The position numbers and the translations under genes are program-made. The notes under the pieces are model-generated. The model was given only the letters and a program-made list of their open reading frames with translations, had not been told where the DNA came from and ran no database searches. This document shows positions 49,221-57,989 of a stretch of 64,000 nt of DNA, one piece after another; position 1 is the first letter of the stretch, and every line of letters starts with the position of its first letter. This DNA is from Demequina silvatica (lineage in GTDB: Bacteria > Actinomycetota > Actinomycetes > Actinomycetales > Demequinaceae), in contig NZ_BBMA01000002.1 of NCBI RefSeq assembly GCF_000971215.1, forward strand, positions 414,955-478,954, given 5' to 3'.

Positions 49221-50348
49221 ATGGCAGGCCCCCTCACCGCGACCGACGTGCGGCGCCTGCGCCTGCGCGCGCTGCTGCTCACCGGCGCACGGGGACGGCA
49301 GGGGGACGATGCGGCGGCGGGCGACGCCGGCGCCGTCGCCCGGGTGGTGGGTCACCTGGGGGCCATGCAGGCCCAGGACGCCGCCTCGGCGCTGTGGTCG
49401 CTCGGCGTGCGCCTGCCCGGCGCCACCGAGGAGGACGTCCGGGCGGCGCTCGCGCGCGGCGAGGCGATCCGCACGTGGCCCATGCGGGGCACCATCCACC
49501 TGGTCCCGCCCCGCGACGCCGCGTGGATGACGGCGCTGATGAGCCCGCGTCCGCGCGCGGCCGCGGCGGCGCGGCGCGCGCAGCTGGGGCTGGACGACGC
49601 GACGGTGGAGCGCGGCGCGGAGGTGCTGCTCGAGGCGCTCCGCGGCCGCCGCCTCACCAGGAGCGCGTGCCTGGACGCGCTGGCCGGCGCGGGGATCCCC
49701 ACGGACGGGCAGCGCGGCTACCACGTGATCGTGGACGCGGCCCAGGCGGGCGCGGTGTGCATGGTCGCGCAGGAAGGCAAGGAGCAGGTGTTCGCGCGCC
49801 TGGACGAGGCGGCGCCGGAACCGCACCGGCCCTCGCGCGAGGAGGCGCTGGCGTCGCTCGCGCGCCGCTACGTGCGCTCGCACGGCCCGGTCGCGGTGGC
49901 GGACCTCGCCCGGTGGACGGGGCTGCCGCTGCGCGACTGCCGCGCCGGGATCGCCGCGGCGGGGGACGCCGTCGCGACCGTCGAGACGGAGGCGGGCCCG
50001 ATGCTCGCGTCGCCGGACGTGCTCGAGGCGGGCGCGCCGGCGGAGCGGGCCGTGCTCGCGCTGCCCGGCTTCGACGAGCTGGTGCTGGGCTACGCCGACC
50101 GGACGGCGCAGCTCCCGCGCGAGCGCGAGACGGCGGTGGTGCCGGGCGGGAACGGGGTGTTCCGCTCGACGTTCGTGCGCGACGGGTTGGTGGTGGGCAC
50201 GTGGAGGCGCACCCTCACCGCCGCGCAGGTGCGCGTCGAGGCGCACGACCTCACGGGCCTGTCGCCCCGCGACCGCGCGCGCTGCGAGTCAGCGCTCGCG
50301 CCGTACGCCGCGTACCTGGGCCGCGACCTGCGGGTCGCGTGGGCGTAG
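49221..50348 (+). CDS. Winged-helix DNA-binding domain protein (HTH_42/AlkZ-like)
   Basis: This 375-residue protein of the winged-helix HTH_42 family has the signature MQAQDAASALWSLGVRLPG, the strand RTWPMRGTIHLVPPRDAAWM and the C-terminal LLPGFDELVLGY-type segment (here LPGFDELVLGYADR). Relatives include AlkZ/YcaQ glycosylases that unhook interstrand crosslinks; the exact role here is inferred. A dispersed-motif copy at 49301-49314 gives GDDAAAG in a short linker near the N-terminus. ATG 49221 follows a leaderless -10 box. Confidence 0.85.
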   Translation: MAGPLTATDVRRLRLRALLLTGARGRQGDDAAAGDAGAVARVVGHLGAMQAQDAASALWSLGVRLPGATEEDVRAALARGEAIRTWPMRGTIHLVPPRDAAWMTALMSPRPRAAAAARRAQLGLDDATVERGAEVLLEALRGRRLTRSACLDALAGAGIPTDGQRGYHVIVDAAQAGAVCMVAQEGKEQVFARLDEAAPEPHRPSREEALASLARRYVRSHGPVAVADLARWTGLPLRDCRAGIAAAGDAVATVETEAGPMLASPDVLEAGAPAERAVLALPGFDELVLGYADRTAQLPRERETAVVPGGNGVFRSTFVRDGLVVGTWRRTLTAAQVRVEAHDLTGLSPRDRARCESALAPYAAYLGRDLRVAWA

Positions 50349-50355
50349 CGGCGCC

Positions 50356-51459
50356 TCAGCGCGCGAACGGCGAGGGGTTGTTCTCCGCGACCTCGCGGCT
50401 GGCCTGACGCAGGATCCCGAGGACGGTGTCGACGGCGAGGTCGAGCGGCACCGAGTCGACGGCGACCTCCGGCTGCGGCCGGGTGGGGCGCACGAACTCG
50501 GCGCGCTCGCCCACGAGCGTCACGCCGAGCTCCTCGAACACCTCCCACTGGGCGTTCGCGACGTCCGCGACGCGGTCGGTCCACTCGGCGGGGATGGCGG
50601 GCTTGCCCTCGTCCGGGCCGGGCGTGCGGTGGCCCTGCACCTGCAGGAAGGCGCCGCGGTGGAGCAGGCGGGTGTGGTCCTCTCGGGTGAGTCCGGCGGC
50701 GTGCGCGGCCTCTCCGAGCAGGCGCGCGAACTCGATCTCGAGCGTGGTGAAGCCGCGGTTGGCCGCGCCCTGGTCCTTGCCGATCTCGTCGCCCACCATG
50801 TCCTCGACGCTCAGGTCGAGCAGGCCGGAGAAGCTCTGGAACAACCGCTCGGGAGCCGAGGAGTCCACCACCACCACGGTGACGTTCTCCGCGCCGAACG
50901 CCTCCGCCCACGGGCGCAGCGCGTTCGCGTGCAGCCACAGGCGCGGCGCCGTGGGGTCGCCCGCGAGCGCGAAGCGGGACTCGAGCCACGCGCCGAGCGG
51001 GGCGCGGACCAGGCCGTTGCGCACGTTCTGCTGCCACAGCGACACCATGAAGGACGCGACCGAGCGGGTGGTGAGGACCACCTGGGCGCCCTCGCCGAGC
51101 GTCTCCTTGGCGTGCGCGATCGCCTTGGGGGAGGCGAGCATCGCCCCCTCCTCGGAGATCAGCGTGCGCGCCTGAGGAAGGTCGGCCCGCTGGCGCAGCA
51201 GCGCGTCCCACGCCGCGGCCTTGGGCTTCTTGCCGTTGCCGAACGCGAGCAGCGACTGCACGGCGTGACGGTGCTTGTGCGGGTTGGTCGAGATGCTCGC
51301 CGGGGTCGGGTAGACGAGGCCCAGGCCGGCGAGGGTGTCGCGGCGGCTCGCGAGGGCGAACTGCAGCGCGCTCGTGCCGGTCTTGGGCGCACCGATGTGG
51401 AACAGGGCGGCGCCCTCGGGGATCGGGGCGGTCACGGGTGCGGCGGCATCGTTCGGCAT
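50356..51459 (-). CDS. Sulfotransferase-family P-loop protein
   Basis: The 367-residue protein carries the PAPS-binding 5'-phosphosulfate loop LFHIGAPKTGTSALQ at residues 18-32, then a region like the 3'-phosphate loop (LTTRSVASFMVSLWQQ). It would transfer sulfate from PAPS to a carbohydrate or other acceptor. It starts 2 nt after the acyltransferase stop, so the pair forms one operon. With the PAPS-making cys operon about 5 kb away, a role in sulfated surface glycan is a fair inference. Confidence 0.8.
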   Translation of the reverse strand: MPNDAAAPVTAPIPEGAALFHIGAPKTGTSALQFALASRRDTLAGLGLVYPTPASISTNPHKHRHAVQSLLAFGNGKKPKAAAWDALLRQRADLPQARTLISEEGAMLASPKAIAHAKETLGEGAQVVLTTRSVASFMVSLWQQNVRNGLVRAPLGAWLESRFALAGDPTAPRLWLHANALRPWAEAFGAENVTVVVVDSSAPERLFQSFSGLLDLSVEDMVGDEIGKDQGAANRGFTTLEIEFARLLGEAAHAAGLTREDHTRLLHRGAFLQVQGHRTPGPDEGKPAIPAEWTDRVADVANAQWEVFEELGVTLVGERAEFVRPTRPQPEVAVDSVPLDLAVDTVLGILRQASREVAENNPSPFAR

Positions 51460-51461
51460 GG

Positions 51462-52475
51462 TCACCGAGCATAGTCGGCGCGTGCGGGCGCCGAGCGGGG
51501 CGCCCGACGACCCACGAGCGCCATGAGCCGCTCCCACGCCCACGTGAGCAGCGCGGCCGCGGCGAGCACCGCGACGCTCACCGCGAGCGAGGTCCACGGG
51601 TTGCGCGGGTCCAGCGCATCCGGGGCCAGCGATCCGAACACCAGGAACGGGTGCAGCAGGTACACCCACAGCGAGAACACACCGATCCTCACCAGCGACG
51701 GCCCGATCACGGGCAGGGGCCGCTCGAGCCACCGCAGCACCACGGGGACCAGCGACAGGGCGCCCAGCGCGAGCACCAGCCGCGACGGCTGGTTGAGCGC
51801 GGACATCCCGGAGAACACCGCGAGCCGCATCGCGAGACCCGCCACCACGGCGCCGAGCGCCCACCACGGCGGCAGCACGCGCGCCCAGCCGTTGCGCACC
51901 ATCACGCCGAACGCGAAGTAGCAGAAGAACAGGGTGAAGCGCTCGTCGAACGGCAGGTCCTCGAACATCGCGGACGCCACGAGGGTGCCCACGTACGCGC
52001 CCACCGCCACCTGGCCCAGCACCATGCCCGGCCAGGGCGAGCGGACTGCGACCCACGCGATCACGATCGCGAGCATGAGCACGGGGATGTACCAGAGGTG
52101 GAACACCGGCTCGAGGACCAGGTCCGTGAGCAGCGACCCCCACGCCCACCCGCGGTCGGGCTGCTCGACCAGGCGCCACAGCACGGAGACCGCGAGCCAT
52201 GCGAGCAGCATCCGCCACCAGTAGTGGCCCATGAGGCTCGCGAACGAGCGGCGCCGCAGGCTCTCCGCGCGCAGCAGGTATCCGGACAGGAACAGGAACA
52301 GCGGCATGTGCACGCTGTAGAGGAGGAAGCGCGTGACGTCCTCGCCCAGCGGCACCATGTAGGCGTGCCCGAACACCACCGACAGCAGGAGCAACGCCTT
52401 CAGCTGATCGGGTCCGGCCGACCGGGGCGCGCGCTCCGCTGACGGCGCGGCGACGGATCGGGCGACAGCGGTCAC
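51462..52475 (-). CDS. Acyltransferase family 3 integral membrane protein
   Basis: This 337-residue protein has about ten membrane helices and the acyltransferase-3 pattern: LLSVVFGHAYM (catalytic histidine), SVHMPLFLFLSGYLL, FHLWYIPVLM and a late VYLLHPFLVFG. Such enzymes O-acylate carbohydrates at the membrane. GTG 52475 is chosen over an upstream GTG because TAGCGT lies 7 nt before it. It shares an operon with the sulfotransferase gene. Confidence 0.85.
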   Translation of the reverse strand: MTAVARSVAAPSAERAPRSAGPDQLKALLLLSVVFGHAYMVPLGEDVTRFLLYSVHMPLFLFLSGYLLRAESLRRRSFASLMGHYWWRMLLAWLAVSVLWRLVEQPDRGWAWGSLLTDLVLEPVFHLWYIPVLMLAIVIAWVAVRSPWPGMVLGQVAVGAYVGTLVASAMFEDLPFDERFTLFFCYFAFGVMVRNGWARVLPPWWALGAVVAGLAMRLAVFSGMSALNQPSRLVLALGALSLVPVVLRWLERPLPVIGPSLVRIGVFSLWVYLLHPFLVFGSLAPDALDPRNPWTSLAVSVAVLAAAALLTWAWERLMALVGRRAPRSAPARADYAR

Positions 52476-52482
52476 GCTTGGC

Positions 52483-52488
52483 ACGCTA
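52483..52488 (-). promoter_or_regulatory. -10 box TAGCGT of a leaderless promoter
   Basis: On the minus strand TAGCGT, 7 nt, GTG 52475. Confidence 0.55.
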
Positions 52489-52509
52489 GCAAACGGGCCC
52501 CGCACACCC

Positions 52510-52535
52510 CGGGGAGCGTGAGGAGTCTCACCCCG
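52510..52535 (-). terminator. Hairpin after the E2 gene
   Basis: CGGGG...GTGAG / CTCAC...CCCCG form two stacked stems 4 bp past the E2 stop. This is a plausible terminator of the 2-oxoacid dehydrogenase operon. Confidence 0.6.
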
Positions 52536-52539
52536 GGCG

Positions 52540-53949
52540 TCACCCCCAGACGAGCCCCTGCGACGGGTCGCTCATGACCCGGCCCACGTCCGCGAGCACC
52601 CGCGCGCCCAGCTCGCCGTCGACCAGCCGGTGGTCGAAGCTGAGCGCGAGCTGCGTCACCCAGCGGACCTTGATCTCGCCCTCGTGCACCCACGGCTGCT
52701 CGCGGATCGCGCCGAACGCGAGGATCGCGGACTCCCCCGGGTTGAGGATCGGGGTGCCCGTGTCGATGCCCAGCGGGCCCACGTTGGTGATGGAGATGGT
52801 GCCGCCGGTGAGCGAGGTCGGGGGCGTGCGGTTCTCGCGCGCCAGCGCGGTGAGCTCCCCCAGCTGCGCGGCGAGCGCGTGCAGCGGCAGCCGGTGCGCG
52901 TCCTTGATGTTCGGCACCAGCAGGCCGCGCGGCGTCGACGCCGCGATGCCGAGGTTGACGAAGTGCTTGTAGACGATCTCCTGCGCCTCGTCGTCCCACG
53001 ACGCGTTGATCTCCGGGTGGCGGCGCACCGCGAGCAGCAGCGCCTTCGCCACGATCAGCAGCGGCGTCACGCGCACGTCCGCGAACTCGCGGTCGGCCTT
53101 GAGGCGCTTGACCAGCGTCATGGTCTCGGTGACGTCGGCCGTGTGGAACACGGTCACGTGCGGCGCGGTGAACGCGGACTTCACCATCGCCTCGGCGGTG
53201 CGCTTGCGCACCGAGCGGACCGGGACCCGCGTGGAGCGGCCGCCGTCCTTCGAGTAGCCCGACTCGAGCCACGGCTGGTCATCCGCGGCGTACGTCGCGA
53301 GGCTGCGCGCGGAGTTCGCCTGCGACGCCTGCTCGACGTCCTCGCGCGTCACCAGGCCGCCCGGCCCCGACGGCGTCACCGTGGTGAGGTCCACGCCCAG
53401 GTCGCGGGCGAGCTTGCGTACCGGGGGCTTCGCAAGCACGGGGTACTCGCTCGCGTCCTCCGCGCCGCCGATCGGGTCGAGCGCGCCGTCGCGGCGCTCG
53501 CGCCGCTGCGCGGAGCCCGCCTTCACGCCGTAGCCCACGAGCACGGCGCCGGAACCCTCCGTCTCGGCGACCTTCGCGGGGGACGATGCGGGGGCCGGCT
53601 CGGGCGCGGCGGGCGCCTGGGCGACGGGCACCTCCGCGACCACGGCCTCGGCGACCACGGCGTCCTGGGCGACCGGCGCATCGTCCGCCGGCGCCTCCCC
53701 GCCCGGGTCCACGTCGAACGTCGCGATCGGGGCGCCCACGTCCACCGTGTCGCCCTCCGCCGCGAGCAGCGCCACCACCACGCCGTCGTACGGGCAGGGC
53801 AGCTCGACCAGGGACTTCGCGGTCTCGATCTCGAGCAGCGGCTGGTTGACCTCGACGGTGTCGCCGGGGGCCACGCGCCACGTGACGATGTCCGCCTCGG
53901 TCAGGCCCTCGCCCGCGTCGGGCATGTGGAAGGTCTCGATGGTGGGCAT
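52540..53949 (-). CDS. Dihydrolipoamide acyltransferase (E2) of a 2-oxoacid dehydrogenase
   Basis: The 469-residue E2 core has an N-terminal lipoyl domain with K45 in EIETAKSLVEL, an Ala/Pro linker, a peripheral-subunit-binding domain (PPVRKLARDLGVDL...GLVTREDV), and the catalytic domain with SFDHRLVDGELG. It moves the acyl group to CoA. Two dispersed-motif copies (53578-53592, 53677-53686) lie in the flexible linker. It is third in the operon, 10 nt after E1beta. Whether the complex acts on pyruvate or branched-chain oxoacids is undecided. Confidence 0.92.
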   Translation of the reverse strand: MPTIETFHMPDAGEGLTEADIVTWRVAPGDTVEVNQPLLEIETAKSLVELPCPYDGVVVALLAAEGDTVDVGAPIATFDVDPGGEAPADDAPVAQDAVVAEAVVAEVPVAQAPAAPEPAPASSPAKVAETEGSGAVLVGYGVKAGSAQRRERRDGALDPIGGAEDASEYPVLAKPPVRKLARDLGVDLTTVTPSGPGGLVTREDVEQASQANSARSLATYAADDQPWLESGYSKDGGRSTRVPVRSVRKRTAEAMVKSAFTAPHVTVFHTADVTETMTLVKRLKADREFADVRVTPLLIVAKALLLAVRRHPEINASWDDEAQEIVYKHFVNLGIAASTPRGLLVPNIKDAHRLPLHALAAQLGELTALARENRTPPTSLTGGTISITNVGPLGIDTGTPILNPGESAILAFGAIREQPWVHEGEIKVRWVTQLALSFDHRLVDGELGARVLADVGRVMSDPSQGLVWG

Positions 53950-53959
53950 GCGCGGCCTC

Positions 53960-54973
53960 TCAGTGCGTCATCACGCGGTCGACGGCGTCGAGCACGCGAT
54001 CAAGGTTGGGCAGGTAGTCGTGCTCCAGCTTCGCCCCAGGGTAGGGCGCGTGGAAGCCGCCCACCCGGAGCACGGGCGCGTGGAGGTGGAAGAAGGCCTG
54101 CTCGGCGATGCGGGCGGACAGCTCCGCGCCGGGGCCGTACGTGGTGGGGGCCTCGTGGACGATCACCACGCGGCCGGTGCGCTTCGCGGACCGCACCACG
54201 GTCGCGGAGTCGAGCGGCGAGATCGAGCGCAGGTCCACCACCTCGATGCTGGTGCCGTCCGCGCCCGCGACCTCGGCGGCCTGCAGCGCGAGGCGCACGG
54301 TCGGGCCGTAGGCGACCAGCGTGACGTCGGTGCCCTGGCGGGCCACCCGGCCGCGGGACATCTCGGCGGTGCCGGCGGAGGCGCCGTCCTCGGCGGCGAG
54401 CTGGGCGTCCACGCGCGACTCGTCGACCTCCCCCTTGTCCCAGTAGCGGGCCTTGGGCTCGAGGAACAGCACCGGGTCGGGCGAGGCGATGGCCTGCTGG
54501 ATCATGTCGTACGCGTCCTGCGGCGCCGCGGGCGAGATCACCCGGAGGCCGGCGGTGTGCGCGAACAGCGCCTCGGGGCTCTCGGAGTGGTGCTCGAGCC
54601 CGCCGATCCCGCCGGCGAACGGCACGCGGATCACCACGGGCAGCTGGATGCGCCCCTGCGAGCGGTAGTGCATCTTCGCGAGCTGCGTGGTGATCTGGTC
54701 GAACGCGGGGAACACGAAGCCGTCGAACTGGATCTCGACCACCGGCCGGTAGCCGCGCATGGACATGCCGATCGCGGTGCCGACGATCCCGGACTCCGCC
54801 AGGGGCGTGTCCATCACGCGGTCCGGCCCGAAGTCCTTCCACAGGCCGTCGGTGACGCGGAACACGCCGCCGAGCTGGCCGATGTCCTCGCCCATGAGGA
54901 GGACCTTCTCGTCGCGGTCCATCGCCGCGCGCAGGCCGCGGTTGATCGCGCCCGCCAGGGTCATCTGGGTCAC
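53960..54973 (-). CDS. 2-oxoacid dehydrogenase E1 component, beta subunit
   Basis: The 337-residue subunit has the transketolase-like pyrimidine-binding domain (LMGEDIGQLGGVFRVTDGL, AESGIVGTAIGMSMRGYRPV) and the C-terminal domain (VVDLRSISPLDSATV). With E1alpha it forms the thiamine-diphosphate decarboxylase. GTG 54973 overlaps the E1alpha stop (GTGA); an ATG three codons on is the alternative start. No lipoamide dehydrogenase gene is nearby. Confidence 0.92.
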   Translation of the reverse strand: MTQMTLAGAINRGLRAAMDRDEKVLLMGEDIGQLGGVFRVTDGLWKDFGPDRVMDTPLAESGIVGTAIGMSMRGYRPVVEIQFDGFVFPAFDQITTQLAKMHYRSQGRIQLPVVIRVPFAGGIGGLEHHSESPEALFAHTAGLRVISPAAPQDAYDMIQQAIASPDPVLFLEPKARYWDKGEVDESRVDAQLAAEDGASAGTAEMSRGRVARQGTDVTLVAYGPTVRLALQAAEVAGADGTSIEVVDLRSISPLDSATVVRSAKRTGRVVIVHEAPTTYGPGAELSARIAEQAFFHLHAPVLRVGGFHAPYPGAKLEHDYLPNLDRVLDAVDRVMTH

Positions 54974-56100
54974 GCGTGGACCTCCTCGGCCGCGAACGTC
55001 CGCTCGTAGCGCTCGAACCACGCGCGCTCCGCCTCGACGGTCGCGTGCGGCTCCGCGTACACGTGGTCGAACATCGCGGTGCTGGTCGGGGACGTCCAGC
55101 CGCGCACGGTCTCGCGCGTGCGGCGGCCCAGGTCCTTGGCCTCCGCGGCGACGGTCGCGCGGAAGTCCTCGCCCAGCTCGCCGAGCGAGGTGAGGTACGC
55201 GTCGAGCCGCGCGATCGGGTCGCGCTCCGCCCAGTAGGCCTCGTCGGCCCGGGTGCGGTAGCGCGTCGGGTCGTCGGCGGTGGTGTGCGCGCCCATGCGG
55301 TAGGTGAAGGCCTCGATGAGGACGGGGCCGCCGCCGGAGCGGGCGCGCTCGAGCGCCCAGCGGGTGACCGCGTGGCACGCGAGGACGTCGTTGCCGTCGA
55401 CGCGCACCGACGGGATGTCGAAGCCGGCGCCGCGCTGCGCGAGCGGCGCCCGGGTCTGCCGAGCGACGGGCTCGGAGATCGCGAACTGGTTGTTCTGGAC
55501 GAAGAAGACGATGGGCGCGCTGTTGACCGCGGCGAACACCATGGCCTCGCTCACGTCGCCCTGGCTGGTGGCGCCGTCGCCGAAGTAGCAGATCACCGCG
55601 CCGTCGCGCTCGGGGTCGCCGGTGCCCACCATGCCGTCGCGGTCCATGGCCATCGCGTAGCCCGTCGCATGGAGCGAGTGCGCGCCGATCACCAAGGTAT
55701 AGAGGTGGAAGCGGTGCGCCTCCGGGTCCCACGCGCCGTGCTGCAGGCCGCGGAAGATCCGCAGGATCTCGGGCATGTCGACGCCGCGGGTGAGCGCGAC
55801 GCCGTGCTCGCGGTACGAGGGGAACACGAAGTCGTTGCCGGTGAGCGCGTGACCGGAGCCGATCTGCGCGGCCTCCTGGCCGAGCGACTGCACCCACACG
55901 CCCAGCTCGCCCTGGCGCTGGAGGCTGGTGGCCTCGTTGTCGAATGCGCGCACCACCGTCATATCGCGCCACATGCGCCGCATCGCCTCCGCGTCCACGC
56001 CCTCGGCGTAGCGGTCGAAGTCCGGATGCGAGACGCGCTCGCCGGTGTGCGTGAGCAGGGTGACGAGGTCCTCGTCTGCGCGCGGGCCGTGTGCCTCCAT
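54970..56100 (-). CDS. 2-oxoacid dehydrogenase E1 component, alpha subunit
   Basis: The 376-residue subunit holds the thiamine diphosphate motif GDGATSQGDVSEAMVFAAV...FVQNNQFAIS and the phosphorylation-loop region RTRADEAYW of branched-chain and actinobacterial pyruvate-type E1alpha. ATG 56100 has AGGGAG 7 nt upstream. It is the first gene of the E1alpha-E1beta-E2 operon. Tandem inverted repeats (56148-56184) lie in its promoter region and suggest repressor control. Confidence 0.92.
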   Translation of the reverse strand: MEAHGPRADEDLVTLLTHTGERVSHPDFDRYAEGVDAEAMRRMWRDMTVVRAFDNEATSLQRQGELGVWVQSLGQEAAQIGSGHALTGNDFVFPSYREHGVALTRGVDMPEILRIFRGLQHGAWDPEAHRFHLYTLVIGAHSLHATGYAMAMDRDGMVGTGDPERDGAVICYFGDGATSQGDVSEAMVFAAVNSAPIVFFVQNNQFAISEPVARQTRAPLAQRGAGFDIPSVRVDGNDVLACHAVTRWALERARSGGGPVLIEAFTYRMGAHTTADDPTRYRTRADEAYWAERDPIARLDAYLTSLGELGEDFRATVAAEAKDLGRRTRETVRGWTSPTSTAMFDHVYAEPHATVEAERAWFERYERTFAAEEVHA

Positions 56101-56147
56101 GAGGGGCTCCCTTCCGTTCCACGGGCGGGCCGAGAGGCGGCTCGCCG

Positions 56148-56184
56148 TAACCTACGCCAGCGTAGGCTACGGAACCGTAGGTTA
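56148..56184. promoter_or_regulatory. Tandem palindromic operators before the E1alpha gene
   Basis: TAACCTACG-CCAG-CGTAGGCTA (56148-56169) and GCTACG-GAAC-CGTAGG (centred 15 bp to the right, extending to TTA at 56184) share CTACG-N4-CGTAG. Two overlapping sites with 4-nt spacers fit a TetR- or GntR-like repressor; no such gene is adjacent. Confidence 0.7.
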
Positions 56185-56318
56185 TCAACCGGGCCCCCGC
56201 ATCGTCCCCCGGCGCGCCGGTCATCCTCACGTTCCTCGCATACGGGACGCACCCGCTTGCCTGTACCGTGGGGCCGTCGCGGGCTCCGCCGGGAGCCCGC
56301 CTGTCTGGAGGCATCTAC

Positions 56319-57086
56319 ATGGGAACGCAGAACGGCATCGCCGACGCGGCGCTGGGCGAGCTGCTCGCACGCGCCGCGGGTGAGGAGCTGCTGCGGGTGC
56401 GCCGCGAGTCCGGCCTGGAGGGCAAGGAGCTGGGCAACGCCGGCGACGCCGCCGCGCAGGCCGTGCTGGCCGCGCTGCTGGCGGAGCACCGGCCCGAGGA
56501 CGCGGTGCTGTCCGAGGAGGCGAAGGACTCCGCCGCCCGCCTGAGCGCGGACCGCGTGTGGATCATCGACCCGCTCGACGGCACCCGCGAGTTCTCCGAG
56601 GGCCGCGCCGACTGGGCGGTCCACGTGGCGCTGTGGGAGAAGGGCGAGCTCACGCTCGGCGTGGTCGCCATCCCCGGCGAGGACCTGGTCCTCAGCTCCG
56701 CGACCGTGGACGCCGCGCCCGAGCCCGCCGAGGGCGCGGGGCTGACGCTCGCGGTGTCGCGCTCGCGCCCGCCGGCCGTCACCGAGCCGGTGCGCGCCGC
56801 GCTCGACGCGGAGCTCACCCCGATGGGCTCGGCCGGCGTGAAGATCGCCGCCGTGGTGCGCGGGCAGGTGGACGCGTACGTCCACGCCGGCGGCCAGTAC
56901 GAGTGGGACTCCGCCGCCCCCATCGCGATCGCGCGGGCCGCGGGCCTGCACACCTCTCGCGTCGACGGCACCCCGCTCGTCTACAATGGCGCGGACCCAT
57001 ACCTGCCGGATCTGGTCGTGTGCCGTCCGGCCCTGGCGCCGCGGATCCTCGCGGCCATCTCGGACTACACCGACGGAGACCTTTAG
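56319..57086 (+). CDS. cysQ: 3'(2'),5'-bisphosphate nucleotidase CysQ-like (inositol phosphatase fold)
   Basis: This 255-residue lithium-sensitive phosphatase of the IMPase superfamily has metal-site motifs LSEEAKD and IIDPLDGTREFSEGR, and the C-terminal YEWDSAAPIAIARAAG. It removes PAP or PAPS in sulfate metabolism, a role supported by its place directly before cysD. ATG 56319 has CTGGAGG 8 nt upstream. It begins a five-gene operon for sulfate activation. Confidence 0.9.
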   Translation: MGTQNGIADAALGELLARAAGEELLRVRRESGLEGKELGNAGDAAAQAVLAALLAEHRPEDAVLSEEAKDSAARLSADRVWIIDPLDGTREFSEGRADWAVHVALWEKGELTLGVVAIPGEDLVLSSATVDAAPEPAEGAGLTLAVSRSRPPAVTEPVRAALDAELTPMGSAGVKIAAVVRGQVDAYVHAGGQYEWDSAAPIAIARAAGLHTSRVDGTPLVYNGADPYLPDLVVCRPALAPRILAAISDYTDGDL

Positions 57087-57989
57087 ATGACGGCTTCTAC
57101 GTTCAGCCAGCTGGACGCGCTGGAGGCGGAGGCGATTCACATCGTGCGCGAGGTAGTCGCGCAGATGGAGCGTCCGGCTCTGCTGTTCTCTGGTGGCAAG
57201 GACTCGATCGTCCTGCTCCACATCGCGCTGAAGGCGTTCGCGCCGGCGCGGCTGCCGATGCCGCTCGTGCATGTCGACACGGGCCACAACTTCCCCGAGG
57301 TCATCGACTACCGCGACCGCGTGGTCGAGCAGTACGGCCTGAACCTCGTGGTGGGGTCGGTGCAGGAGGCGATCGACAAGGGCACGGTGCGCGAGGAGCC
57401 CAACGGGTCGCGCAACCGCATCCAGACGCCCGTCCTGCTCGACACCATCGAGAAGAACCGCTTCGACGCCTGCATGGGAGGCGCGCGTCGCGACGAGGAG
57501 AAGGCCCGCGCCAAGGAGCGCGTGTTCTCCTTCCGTGACGAGTTCGGCCAGTGGGACCCGCGCAACCAGCGCCCCGAGCTGTGGAGCCTGTACAACGGCC
57601 GCGTGCACCAGGGCGAGTCGATCCGCGTGTTCCCGCTGAGCAACTGGACCGAGCTGGACATCTGGGACTACATCAACTCGCGCGGCATCGAGGTGCCCTC
57701 GATCTACATGGCGCACGAGCGTGACGTGTTCCACCGTGACGGCATGTGGATGGCCGCGAACGAGTTCTGCGCCCCGCGTGAGGGCGAGATGATCGAGCGT
57801 CGCACGGTGCGTTACCGCACCGTGGGCGACGCCACGCTGACGGCCGCGGTGCTGTCCGACGCGGACACGATCGACAAGATCATCGCCGAGACGGCTGCCA
57901 CGCGACTGACCGAGCGCGGTGCCACGCGCGGCGACGACCGGGTGTCGGAGGCCGCGATGGAGGACCGCAAGAAGGAAGGGTACTTCTGA
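57087..57989 (+). CDS. cysD: Sulfate adenylyltransferase subunit 2 (CysD)
   Basis: The 300-residue PP-loop catalytic subunit forms APS from ATP and sulfate. The ATP pyrophosphatase loop is LLFSGGKDSIVLLH, with later motifs HVDTGHNFPE, GGARRDEEKARAKER and FPLSNWTELDIWDYI. It starts at the base after the cysQ stop, with GGAG in the end of cysQ. It works with CysN as a heterodimer. Confidence 0.97.
   Translation: MTASTFSQLDALEAEAIHIVREVVAQMERPALLFSGGKDSIVLLHIALKAFAPARLPMPLVHVDTGHNFPEVIDYRDRVVEQYGLNLVVGSVQEAIDKGTVREEPNGSRNRIQTPVLLDTIEKNRFDACMGGARRDEEKARAKERVFSFRDEFGQWDPRNQRPELWSLYNGRVHQGESIRVFPLSNWTELDIWDYINSRGIEVPSIYMAHERDVFHRDGMWMAANEFCAPREGEMIERRTVRYRTVGDATLTAAVLSDADTIDKIIAETAATRLTERGATRGDDRVSEAAMEDRKKEGYF

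Noticed and set aside
51444..51455. CGGCATCGTTCGG as another dispersed-motif copy
   Set aside because: It differs from the core at several positions and lies in the coding start of the sulfotransferase gene.
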